A program made the translations under genes and the position numbers. The notes under the pieces were generated by a model. That model saw nothing but the letters and a program-made list of their open reading frames with translations, was not told where the DNA came from and did not search any database. Below are positions 42,421 through 50,920 of a stretch of DNA of 64,000 bases, piece by piece; the stretch's first letter is position 1; every line of letters starts with the position of its first letter. Source of the stretch: G963676655 sp963676655 (GTDB lineage: Bacteria > Verrucomicrobiota > Lentisphaeria > Victivallales > Victivallaceae); assembly GCA_963676655.2 (NCBI GenBank), contig CAXXKX010000003.1:2046001-2110000 (forward strand), written 5' to 3'.

Positions 42421-44358
42421 TTATATTGAGTTTTCCTCTTTTGCCGCGTCGGTATCTCCTGGCGGCTCCGGGGTATCGCTCCAAAGGGTAATGGAGCTTC
42501 TGGCCTTTTCCATTTGTTTGGTGTACATTTCATAATAGCGCCCTTTGACTGCCAACAATTCTTCGTGTTTTCCCTGTTCGATTAATTTGCCCTTATCGAT
42601 CACAATAATATTATCGGCATCCATGATGGTGGAAAGCCGATGGGCGATGACAAGTGAAGTGCGCCCCTTGAAAATATGTTTGAGCGCATTCTGGATCAGG
42701 CTTTCGCTTTCAGAGTCGAGGTTGCTGGTTGCTTCATCCAGGATTAGCAGTTGGGGATTAGCGATAATTGCACGGGCCAGGGCAATACGCTGTTTCTGTC
42801 CCCCTGAAAGCTTGACGCCGCGTTCTCCGATAATCGTATCATATTTGTCCTGAAGCTGCCCAATGAATTCAGCGCAGTGCGCTACTTTTGCGGCGTGTTC
42901 AATTTCCTCCTGTGTCGCGTCTTTTTTACCGAACATGATATTGTCTCGAACCGAACCGTCAAAAAGAAAAACATCCTGCAGGACAAGACTTATCAATTTG
43001 CGGTAACTGGTTAGACGGATATCTCTGATATCCAGTTTATCCAGGACAATTTCTCCCTCGGTTACATCGTAAAAACGCAGAACCAGATTAGTCAGAGTTG
43101 TTTTTCCGCCTCCGCTTGGACCGACCAGGGCCGTAACTTTGCCTTTGGGAATAAAGAGGTTTACTGCATCCAGGGCCTGCGTTCCGTCGGGATAAGTGAA
43201 AGATACGTTTCGAAATTCTATACCTTTCTTAAAGCTTCCCACCGTGACAGCATCCTCTTTATCCACTATATCCGGTTCCATGTCCAGCAGATCAATAGTT
43301 CTTTCCGTACAGGCGAGACATTTTTGAGTTTCAGAAAATGACGACATTATCATGAAAACCGGCTGAAATATCCACATCAGGAAAGAGATAAACACTACCA
43401 GACTTCCAACGCTTAAAGTGCCGTTTATAAAAAAATATCCTCCGATAAGCCAAATACTGATCTCCGCAAAAAAATGGAGCGACCATATGGTTCTGTGAAC
43501 GAACATTCCGGCAATGACGCCATAGAGAGACTTTCGCCATAACAGGTTCGTGCTGATGCCAAAATCTTTTCTGATGGAATTTTCCCGGCGAAAACTTTTG
43601 ACGACTTGAATACCGCCGAAACTTTCCGTAAGACTGGCGTTTATGACGGTTCTGTCACGCCGCAATGCCCGTTGGAGCGGACGCATGACATAAAAAAAGA
43701 AATAAGCGACCATGCACATCAGCAATGCGAAAAAAATACTTACCAGAGTTGTCTTCCAGCTTATGAATAAAAGTGAAGACATGGAAATTAAAAGCATCAT
43801 CAATGCGTTGAATGGCGAAACCAGGCCATGATAAATCAAATTACCCGCGCCTTCGGTATCCTCTTGAAGACGGGTAATGATTCCTCCGGTCTTAAGTTTC
43901 TGCAGTTCAACCAGCGGCAGGGTATGCAAATGCTCCATCAGGCGATGTTTTAATCTGATCACAAACCGGCCCATTAACGTTTGAATGGAATAGTCCTGCA
44001 AAATCTGAATGAAATGGCGCATTACCGCTATCGTAAACAATGCCACACATACAACCAGGAGCAACGGCATATTTCTCTGGGGCAGAATATAATCTATCAT
44101 GACTTTGCTTGTCCATGGAATTATCGCCCCAATAAGACAAGTACAGAATCCGACAAAAAGAACAAAGGCAAGACGTGATTTTTGATCCTGAAACTCATTG
44201 ATGTACCGACGAAAATAATATTTCAAAGCCTTTTGGGGTTTGTCTGAATCATTATTTTCTTCATCATCGACATTGCGTTTTCTTGCCCGGGCAAAAACAC
44301 CATGTTCTTTGACGAATTTTCTAAATTGATATTTGCTGTTTTTGGTTTTGTCCGTCAT
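42421..44358 (-). CDS. ABC exporter (fused membrane and ATPase domains)
   Basis: A 645-residue half-transporter. An N-terminal extension of about 75 charged residues precedes six transmembrane helices (about 80-360) and an ATPase domain with Walker A GPSGGGKTT, Q-loop VLQDVFLFDG, signature LSGGQKQR and Walker B LLILDEATS. MsbA-type lipid flippases and peptide exporters both share this build. The upstream gene is lpxK, as in msbA-lpxK pairs, yet a HlyD-like gene follows, which favours a secretion role. I leave it unnamed. The C-terminus has an acidic Pro-rich tail. Confidence 0.88.
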   Translation of the reverse strand: MTDKTKNSKYQFRKFVKEHGVFARARKRNVDDEENNDSDKPQKALKYYFRRYINEFQDQKSRLAFVLFVGFCTCLIGAIIPWTSKVMIDYILPQRNMPLLLVVCVALFTIAVMRHFIQILQDYSIQTLMGRFVIRLKHRLMEHLHTLPLVELQKLKTGGIITRLQEDTEGAGNLIYHGLVSPFNALMMLLISMSSLLFISWKTTLVSIFFALLMCMVAYFFFYVMRPLQRALRRDRTVINASLTESFGGIQVVKSFRRENSIRKDFGISTNLLWRKSLYGVIAGMFVHRTIWSLHFFAEISIWLIGGYFFINGTLSVGSLVVFISFLMWIFQPVFMIMSSFSETQKCLACTERTIDLLDMEPDIVDKEDAVTVGSFKKGIEFRNVSFTYPDGTQALDAVNLFIPKGKVTALVGPSGGGKTTLTNLVLRFYDVTEGEIVLDKLDIRDIRLTSYRKLISLVLQDVFLFDGSVRDNIMFGKKDATQEEIEHAAKVAHCAEFIGQLQDKYDTIIGERGVKLSGGQKQRIALARAIIANPQLLILDEATSNLDSESESLIQNALKHIFKGRTSLVIAHRLSTIMDADNIIVIDKGKLIEQGKHEELLAVKGRYYEMYTKQMEKARSSITLWSDTPEPPGDTDAAKEENSI

Positions 44359-44855
44359 AATCTGAAAAACATTCTATACTGTTGTTAAAAAACATGAGAT
44401 TTCTGAGATTAGTACATAACCATCCATTGATGATTATGAAAAACACCACCGGCAACGTGACACACAATTACGCACAGTAACGTCAGGCAGTATTTTTACG
44501 ATACAAAAACGACCTGTGCGAATGAAAAAGTTAATTTTTCAAGCGTTTAAAATATATCCTTATTCCGCTTCCGCTGCATGAATTAAACGGCATTCCGCCT
44601 TATCCTGCAGATCAAAAAAAGAAAAGTGTAAGCAACTCTAAACTACTATATAATTTGTTCCTGTTTTTGCAAGGGGCCATAAGGACATAATCAAATTTTT
44701 TGCAGGGTCAGAAATACGTCCTTGCTCTTTCTTAAAGTGGCGTGAAGCTGTATTAAAATGAGCATCCTCACAGATAAAGCAATAATCAGTGTACTGCGCC
44801 CCAAAAAAAAGAATATGTGAATAAACAAACACGGGAAGTTTCAAATTGAAAATAT
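44359..44855. other. Intergenic region between lpxK and the ABC exporter
   Basis: These 497 bp are AT-rich and hold no convincing gene. On the minus strand TTGCAA (44672-44667) and TATAGT (44650-44645) with a 16-bp spacer could be a promoter for the exporter. The length argues that lpxK and the exporter are not a single tight operon. No repeat or structured RNA stands out. Confidence 0.35.
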
Positions 44856-46052
44856 CTAATCTGTGATTTGCCGGGCGGTCTGACCAAAACAAATTCGGGT
44901 GATGCACTGGTCAAAGCTTTCCTGACCGCTGAGAATGTCGATTTCAACCCGCATGAAGCATACCGGAATGTCGCGCCGGTCAAGACGAGGAAGCCTGACC
45001 GCGTCTTTTTCCGTCGTTACAATCATTTGGGCACCAGCGGCCTTGGCGTCATTGATAAAATCTATAATTTCCTGCTGAGTGAAGCGGTGATGGTCGGCGA
45101 AATGTCTGGTAATCACCAGATTTGAATCAAAACGTCGCAGGAACTCATAAAAACTTTCGGGACAGGCAATCGCGCAAATCGCGGCTATCTTTTTACCTTT
45201 CAAAGCTTCCAGCTTCATCCGGTCGCCTTTTTTGTAGACGTCTTCGAGGTACTGCGGCTTGTGACAGCATTCGATGATTTCCGCCCGTCGATTATGTTTT
45301 CTCAGGAAAGTTTTGAGATGTCTCAAATGATTGCCGCCATTTGATTTGGTCAGGAAGATATAATCGGCGCGACGAATATTTTTGATCGGCTCGCGCAGAA
45401 TCCCGCGCGGGAGAACGTGATGATTGCCGAACGGGGTTGTCGAGTCGACCAGGACAATGTTAATATGCGGCTTGAGACGGAGATATTGAAACCCGTCATC
45501 GAGGATCAAGGTATCGGTTTCATATTCGTCAATTGCGTACAACCCGGCATTGACCCGGTCTTTGTCGACCAGAACGACAACATCTTTCAGGTTGGAGGCC
45601 AGCATGTACGGCTCGTCTCCGGCATAGTCGGATTCCAGCAGCAAACTTTTGCCGTCTGAAACTACTTTTGGTGGTACTTTGTGTTTGTTTGAGCCGAATT
45701 TTTGTTTTAATTTGGTTGCGAAAGAACGTTCCTTACTGCGATACCCGCGACTCAATACCGCGACTCGCCGTCCGGCTCTTGAAAGGGTTTTTGCGAATAT
45801 TTCAACCACCGGGGTTTTGCCGGTTCCGCCGCAGGAAACATTACCTATGCTGACTACCAGACAACCGATTGACCGGTTGCGGATTATCCGTTTATCATAC
45901 ATCCAGATACGGAACTGAATCGCCATCCGGTAAAATCTCGAACCGATAAACAGGATGCCGATCATCAGTTTATCGCGGGGCGACTTCCGTTTACCGATGA
46001 TCAATTCAAGAAAGTATTGTTCAATATTTTCGCCGAGATTTCTAAATCGCAT
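44856..46052 (-). CDS. lpxK: Tetraacyldisaccharide 4'-kinase LpxK
   Basis: LpxK phosphorylates the lipid A precursor at the 4' position, at the inner membrane. The 398-residue protein has the P-loop GGTGKT (75-80) within VSIGNVSCGGTGKTP, then VAVLSRGYRSKE, SDYAGDEPYMLA, LILDDGFQYLRLK and a C-terminal FADHHRFTQQEI, all family blocks. A membrane-near N-terminal helix precedes the P-loop. Its length is slightly above the usual 330-350 residues. It diverges from the NDK gene. Confidence 0.94.
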   Translation of the reverse strand: MRFRNLGENIEQYFLELIIGKRKSPRDKLMIGILFIGSRFYRMAIQFRIWMYDKRIIRNRSIGCLVVSIGNVSCGGTGKTPVVEIFAKTLSRAGRRVAVLSRGYRSKERSFATKLKQKFGSNKHKVPPKVVSDGKSLLLESDYAGDEPYMLASNLKDVVVLVDKDRVNAGLYAIDEYETDTLILDDGFQYLRLKPHINIVLVDSTTPFGNHHVLPRGILREPIKNIRRADYIFLTKSNGGNHLRHLKTFLRKHNRRAEIIECCHKPQYLEDVYKKGDRMKLEALKGKKIAAICAIACPESFYEFLRRFDSNLVITRHFADHHRFTQQEIIDFINDAKAAGAQMIVTTEKDAVRLPRLDRRDIPVCFMRVEIDILSGQESFDQCITRICFGQTARQITD

Positions 46053-46428
46053 TATTATATTTTCATCTTTTTACTTAAATTCGGACGCTAAAACCGCTTT
46101 CTGTCTAACAGTATCACGCAAAATTGGTTCCAAAAGTCATGTCTGACAGATACAGAGATAGTTTTCAACGTAAAACTTTCCACTAATAAATTCAAAATTG
46201 CAACCATGTAAAATACATCAATATCCGTTAAAAGCAACTCCCGGCACAACCATATTGGAATCAATCGAAAAAATCATTTTATTATTGTAAAAAAACGTTA
46301 TTCAAATTATTTTGCATTTGCGAAATGATATTTACGGTTGTAAATTACCTTTTATCCTGGTTAATTATTGCAAATTTGTAAGACAGGATTATTTATCAAG
46401 AGGCAACAAAAAACGGAGTATTGGTATA
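46053..46428. other. Divergent intergenic region lpxK / ndk
   Basis: These 376 bp separate divergent genes and should hold both promoters. I see no consensus promoter pair and no riboswitch. A ribosome site GGAG (46415-46418) fits the ATG at 46429. Confidence 0.35.
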
Positions 46429-47607
46429 ATGGCTATTGAAATTTCTTATTTATTTATAACGCCCTACACGCTGCGCAAGTCAAGAACCGGGGGGATAATC
46501 GCCCGTCTGCTTTCGAGAACCGACTTGGAATTAATTGGCGCGCAAGTCATGACCTTTGATCAGGAAATGACAAAAATGTATGCCGCGATGCTGAAGGAAA
46601 CTATCGGCCCGAAAGATAAGAAAGCCGCTGAACTGCTGGCGGAATATGTCAAAGATAACTTCTCCCCGGACCCGGATGGACGTGGCCACCGGGTAATGAT
46701 GCTGCTATTCAGGGGCGAAGACGCCTGCCGCAAACTTTCCGCCATTGCCGGTTGTTTCAGGCCGGGCGGCACCCGTGATATGGCTACCGGTGAAACAATC
46801 CGGGACACCTATGCCGACTATGTTTTAAGTCGCGGTATTTTCGGTAAGGTCCGTTACTTTGAACCTGCCGTTTTGACGCCTCCGGATTATGAATCGGCCA
46901 AGGCTAAATTGAAATCTTTTGCCGAATTTGCCATGAAACAGCCTAATATCGTGGATAATATCGTAACTCATGAACAGGGCACTGAGCGTACTCTGGTTAT
47001 TATCAAACCTGATAACTGGCGTCGTCCGAGTACCCGCCCGGGTAATATTATCGATATGCTGAGTCGGACCGGATTGCGGATTGTCGGATGCAAGATCCAC
47101 CGGATGCCGGTTGCCGACGCGCTGGATTTTTACGGTCCGGTCAAAGATGCCCTGCGTGGTAAACTGGCCCCGGTTATTGGTGAAAAGGCTAAGGATATTC
47201 TGGAAAATGAACTGGAAATCACCCTCTGTCCGAGCATTGTCGACAAACTCACCGAAGATGTCGGTGTTCCTTATGCCGATAATCAGTTCTCAAATATTAT
47301 TGAATTCATGTCCGGCGTCAGACCGGAAAACTGTCCGGAAGACCGGAGAAACGATCCGGGGCAGGCTAAATGCATGATCATTATCTACGAGGGCAAAGAC
47401 GCGATCAGCAAAATTCGTCAGGTTCTCGGTCCAACAGACCCGACCAAGGCTCCTGGCGGCACCGTGCGGCGTGAATTCGGATCGGATATCATGGTCAATA
47501 CTGCGCATGCTTCCGATTCACCTGAAAGTGTCGAACGTGAAATGAAAGTGGTCAAGATCGAGCAAAATTCGCTTGGCGCAAGAATCCTCGAGCACCTGGG
47601 CGAATAA
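46429..47607 (+). CDS. Tandem nucleoside diphosphate kinase with a degenerate first domain
   Basis: The 392-residue protein holds two NDK-like domains. The second (about 185-390) has TLVIIKPDNWRRPS, GGTVRREFGSD and the active site NTAHASDSPESVEREM, with His360 as phosphohistidine. The first (about 1-170) has LFITPYTLRKSRTGGIIARL and PGGTRDMATGETIRDTYAD but lacks the Asn-x-x-His-x-Ser-Asp site, so it is probably inactive. NDK balances nucleoside triphosphates. Normal enzymes are single domains of about 140 residues, and each domain here is longer. The start at 46429 follows GGAG; an earlier start would add 39 unlikely residues. Confidence 0.85.
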   Translation: MAIEISYLFITPYTLRKSRTGGIIARLLSRTDLELIGAQVMTFDQEMTKMYAAMLKETIGPKDKKAAELLAEYVKDNFSPDPDGRGHRVMMLLFRGEDACRKLSAIAGCFRPGGTRDMATGETIRDTYADYVLSRGIFGKVRYFEPAVLTPPDYESAKAKLKSFAEFAMKQPNIVDNIVTHEQGTERTLVIIKPDNWRRPSTRPGNIIDMLSRTGLRIVGCKIHRMPVADALDFYGPVKDALRGKLAPVIGEKAKDILENELEITLCPSIVDKLTEDVGVPYADNQFSNIIEFMSGVRPENCPEDRRNDPGQAKCMIIIYEGKDAISKIRQVLGPTDPTKAPGGTVRREFGSDIMVNTAHASDSPESVEREMKVVKIEQNSLGARILEHLGE

Positions 47608-47640
47608 CCCGGTTTTCTCTCAGAGATGATGCGCCAATGC

Positions 47641-47666
47641 TTCGAACATCGAACATCGAACATCGA
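47641..47666. repeat. Short 7-bp tandem repeat (TCGAACA)n
   Basis: TCGAACA is repeated three times and part of a fourth, just after the NDK gene. A similar loose pair occurs near 24045-24062. It may be slippage DNA with no function. Confidence 0.6.
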
Positions 47667-47720
47667 ATTTAAAATAATAAAAGCCGGAATCCCATCGGTT
47701 GGCGTCCAACTTCCCCTGGA

Positions 47721-47867
47721 GCGCGGACGTCTGGTCCGCATTGCGTGGCAAGCCTATCCCAACGTTATCCGCATTCAGTGCGTTGCTACTCCTGCGCGGA
47801 CGTCCCGTCCGTATTGCGTGGCAAGCCAATCAAAAAAGTCACCCGCATTCAGTGCGTTGTCATTCCT
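47721..47867. repeat. Two-copy ~73-bp direct repeat with small hairpins
   Basis: Copies at 47721-47793 and 47794-47867 share GCGCGGACGTC, ATTGCGTGGCAAGCC and CGCATTCAGTGCGTTG. Each copy starts with a 5-nt-loop hairpin (GCGGAC-GTCTG-GTCCGC; CGGAC-GTCCC-GTCCG), and a third start follows with a different stem (GGAGC-GTGTA-GCTCC near 47869-47883). The region 47608-48043 between the convergent NDK and cobT genes holds nothing else. Confidence 0.7.
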
Positions 47868-48043
47868 GGGAGCGTGTAGCTCCAGCTGCGCACGGGAAAG
47901 TATTTTATGCCCCAAAGAGCAAACGGTGCCAGCCGTCGTGTCAAGTAGAAATCTGCATTTTTACTTTTATTTTCAACTCCAATTGAACACTTATCGGACA
48001 ATTTTGCTCAAATTTTTCAAGAAAGTAATATTAATCGCACGGA

Positions 48044-49117
48044 TTAAAATTTATTAATACCTTCGGCTGCGACGGCGGCTTTGTCAAAGGTGGCCATTTC
48101 GGTCATAACCCGATAGGCGGCGTCGGTCAGATGCATGGCCAGTGCCGCGCCTGAACCTTCGCCCAGTCGCATTTTCAGATCAAGCAGACCTTCTTTCCCC
48201 AACTTGTTCAGCATTGCTATATGACCGGGTTCCTGACTGCGGTGAGCCGCGATCATGTAGTCGGTACTGGCCGGGCAAAGCGCCTGGGCGATCAACGCGC
48301 CGGCGGTGGAAATAAACCCGTCAATGACCATCGGTTTGTGCTGAGCCGAGGCGCCGAGAATCAGTCCGGCAATGGCGCCGATTTCAAACCCGCCGACTTT
48401 GGCCAGGATATCAAGGCCGTCTTGCGGATCGGGTTGATTTACCCTGATCGCGGTTTCAATGACTTCAACTTTACGGGGAAGCTGTTTTTCCGGCAGGCCG
48501 GCCCCGCGTCCGGTCAAATCCTTGACTGGAATTCCGGTCAATACCGCGACGATTGCGGAGCTGGGTGTGGTATTGCCGATCCCCATTTCCCCGGCCCCGA
48601 AAATATCGGTTTCCGGTCCGAAATCAAAGGCAAGTTGAATTCCGGTTTCAATTGATTGAACGGCCTGTTCGCGACTCATTGCGGGACCGTGCATCATGCT
48701 GGCCGTTCCCGGGGCGATGCGCCGGTCGAGAATTTTACCGTCGGCGTAATATTCCGGCACCGGGTTTACCGCGCCCATGTCCACAACGGTCACTTCCGCT
48801 CCGCAGTTGCGGGACATGATATTTACGCCCGCGCCGCCGTTGGCGAAATTCATCATCATCTGGGTGGTTACCGCTTGCGGCTGTTGGGACACCCCGTCAT
48901 GAACCACGCCGTGGTCTCCGGCAAAAACGACCAGCCGTTTATTTTTCACTGGCGGCTGCATGGATCTGGTCATTCCGCAAAGATCGACTGCCAGATCAAG
49001 GATCATGCCAAGCGCCCAATGCGGCATGGTCAGGGTTTCAATATAACTGGTAGCGCGTTGGCGATAGGCATCGTCGGCAGCGGTAATTTTATTAAGGGTT
49101 TCAGATAAAACTTTCAT
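48044..49117 (-). CDS. cobT: CobT, nicotinate-nucleotide:DMB phosphoribosyltransferase
   Basis: CobT makes alpha-ribazole phosphate for the lower ligand of cobalamin. The 357-residue protein has VFAGDHGVVHDGVS, GAGEMGIGNTTPSSAI, and LRLGEGSGAALAMHL, which holds the catalytic Glu. Length is normal for the family. The ATG at 49117 follows AAAGGA. It overlaps cobU by 17 bp. Together they handle late steps of B12 assembly or salvage. No cobS or cobC gene lies in the window. Confidence 0.95.
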   Translation of the reverse strand: MKVLSETLNKITAADDAYRQRATSYIETLTMPHWALGMILDLAVDLCGMTRSMQPPVKNKRLVVFAGDHGVVHDGVSQQPQAVTTQMMMNFANGGAGVNIMSRNCGAEVTVVDMGAVNPVPEYYADGKILDRRIAPGTASMMHGPAMSREQAVQSIETGIQLAFDFGPETDIFGAGEMGIGNTTPSSAIVAVLTGIPVKDLTGRGAGLPEKQLPRKVEVIETAIRVNQPDPQDGLDILAKVGGFEIGAIAGLILGASAQHKPMVIDGFISTAGALIAQALCPASTDYMIAAHRSQEPGHIAMLNKLGKEGLLDLKMRLGEGSGAALAMHLTDAAYRVMTEMATFDKAAVAAEGINKF

Positions 49118-49655
49118 TGTCCAAATGTCCTTTCAGATTGACCGGCACCCCGCAGACAATCAAGTAAAGCTGATTGGAAGCTGTTCCAAGCGTTTGATTG
49201 GCCCGTCCGACCAGGTCGCGATAACGCCTTACTTCCGGATGTTCCGGAACAATGCCGAATCCAACTTCATTTGAAACAAAAATGACTTGTCCCGAGTGTT
49301 CATTGCATGCCGCAATTACATTTTGGGTTTCTTCTTTTATCATATCTTCGGTTATTTCATTTTTGGTGTGATACATCAGGTTGTTGATCCAGAGAGTGAC
49401 ACAGTCAACCAGAACACAGTCAAAGTCTCTGGCGCTGCGAATCGCTTCGGCCAGTTTTATTTCTTCTTCCAGGGTTTCCCAGCCGCCGATTTCCCGTTCC
49501 GCTTTATGGCGTTCGATACGATAATTCATCTCTTCATCGAGAACCGGGCAGGTGGCGATAAATAACCGTCGCCCGGCCTGACTTTCCGCTACTCTCAACG
49601 CATAACTGCTTTTGCCGCTGCGGCAGCCGCCGGTCACTAAGATAATTTCAGCCAA
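49101..49655 (-). CDS. cobU: CobU-type adenosylcobinamide kinase/guanylyltransferase
   Basis: The 184-residue protein has the P-loop GGCRSGKS (9-16), ATCPVLDEEMNYRIERHKAE, and FVSNEVGFGIVPEH, as in CobU/CobP. It phosphorylates adenosylcobinamide and adds GMP. The start is a TTG at 49655, with AAAGG 8 nt upstream. The gene overlaps cobT. I looked for a cobalamin riboswitch upstream and found none. Confidence 0.93.
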   Translation of the reverse strand: MAEIILVTGGCRSGKSSYALRVAESQAGRRLFIATCPVLDEEMNYRIERHKAEREIGGWETLEEEIKLAEAIRSARDFDCVLVDCVTLWINNLMYHTKNEITEDMIKEETQNVIAACNEHSGQVIFVSNEVGFGIVPEHPEVRRYRDLVGRANQTLGTASNQLYLIVCGVPVNLKGHLDNESFI

Positions 49656-50023
49656 TGTCTTAACCTTTCCAGTAAGGAGTTGTGAAGAAATTGACTTGAC
49701 AATTTGCCGGAAAAATCATTCACGAGAACCAGGCAAATATCAAGGTTATTTCTGAACAGCTCCTGAATCTTTAATAATATTTATCCGGGATGTAAAATAG
49801 CATCCGAAGTATCTTTTGCAAATATCAAACCGCCTTTTGCAAACTCGAAAAAGCCTTTATCGTTTCATAATACCGCCTTTTTTTGTTATTTTTTTATAAA
49901 ACTCAGCTTTCCTGATTGGACATACGCAGAAAAACATGATATTTTTGAGTGTTTACCCGCCAGTAACCTTGGGTTACCAGGTGGCAAGCAAAAGGAGTAG
50001 AGTACAATAATTGGAGAACGCAA
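49656..50023. other. Divergent intergenic region cobU / Hsp20-like gene
   Basis: These 368 bp show no gene and no B12-box. A repeated phrase CTTTTGCAAA occurs at about 49815 and 49835. TACAAT at 50003-50008 could be a -10 box for the plus-strand gene. Otherwise I see nothing. Confidence 0.35.
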
Positions 50024-50839
50024 ATGTCGGAAGAAAACAAATTGCCGGAAGAGAACGTCGACGCAAAAGTAGAGGAACAGGCAGAAGCCGCGGCTGAAAC
50101 CGGAGAAAAAGTTGAAGAAGCTCCCGCTGCGACTGAAGAAAAAACCGAACAGCCGGCAGCAGAAGCCGCTGAAGAAAAAGCGGAACCGGCCGAACCAAGG
50201 TCCTGTTGTGCTAAAACCGGAAATCAAATTAATTTCTGGAAACTGGCAACGGTCTTTCTCCTGTTGGCCTGGGCAGTTCAGAATTGGCGCATCACTCAAG
50301 CTGAGGAAGAAGCAAAAAAACAATTGCCTTTCTATCGTCAGGCGCTGTCATCTCCGACCAATGAAGATAATGTAACAATGATGGATGAAGTCGGTCAGCA
50401 ACTGGCTGAGGCTCAGGAATATGTTGCGTGCAGCCCTCGCGGGATTGCCCCCTCACTTGACGATATGTACGAGTCCCTTAGTTACAAAATGTTTATTCCC
50501 GGACTTAAAGACTATAAAGTTAATTATGAAGTTAAAGGCGATGTCCTGACGGTTACCGGTACGGTAAAAGTTGCCAAAAAAGAGAAAAACGCCGAAGGCG
50601 CTTTGATCTCTGAAAGCAATAGCCAGTTCAAAAGCGAAGTCAAGCTGCCATGTGCGATAAAAACCGATAAGATCAAAGTTGAAAAAACCGATAATGTTTT
50701 GACTATCGTTATGCCGAAAGTTAAACCGACGTCTCCGGAAGGCGAAGCCCCGAAAGCGGCTTGCTGCACCGGCACTGAATTAAAGGCCAAAGCCCCGGCG
50801 AAGGCCCCGGCAAAAGAAGCGGCTCCGGCAAAGAAATAA
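50024..50839 (+). CDS. Membrane-anchored Hsp20-like protein
   Basis: The 271-residue protein begins with about 58 acidic, Ala/Glu-rich residues, then Cys61-Cys62, then one transmembrane helix at about 71-88 (FWKLATVFLLLAWAVQNW). The C-terminal half resembles the alpha-crystallin domain: IPGLKDYKVNYEVKGDVLTV, then LPCAIKTDKIKVEKTDNVLT. It ends with a Lys/Ala/Pro-rich tail. Small heat-shock proteins hold unfolded proteins, usually in the cytosol; a membrane-anchored form is unusual. The domain call rests on pattern only. A strong terminator follows. Confidence 0.65.
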   Translation: MSEENKLPEENVDAKVEEQAEAAAETGEKVEEAPAATEEKTEQPAAEAAEEKAEPAEPRSCCAKTGNQINFWKLATVFLLLAWAVQNWRITQAEEEAKKQLPFYRQALSSPTNEDNVTMMDEVGQQLAEAQEYVACSPRGIAPSLDDMYESLSYKMFIPGLKDYKVNYEVKGDVLTVTGTVKVAKKEKNAEGALISESNSQFKSEVKLPCAIKTDKIKVEKTDNVLTIVMPKVKPTSPEGEAPKAACCTGTELKAKAPAKAPAKEAAPAKK

Positions 50840-50857
50840 GCCAGCTTTATTGCATAA

Positions 50858-50890
50858 AAAACGGCCGGAACAATCCCCGGCCGTTTTTTT
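50858..50890 (+). terminator. Rho-independent terminator after the Hsp20-like gene
   Basis: ACGGCCGG and CCGGCCGT pair around a short loop and are followed by seven T. The hairpin lies 20 nt after the stop codon and ends this single-gene unit before the DinG-type gene. Confidence 0.93.
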
Positions 50891-50920
50891 ATTTTTTAAC
50901 CATTCACAGGAACCAGTAGT

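Noticed and set aside
42421..44358. Naming the ABC exporter msbA
   Set aside because: The HlyD-like gene behind it and the charged N-terminal extension leave a peptide exporter equally likely.
49656..50023. Cobalamin riboswitch upstream of cobU
   Set aside because: No B12-box-like sequence is present on the minus strand.
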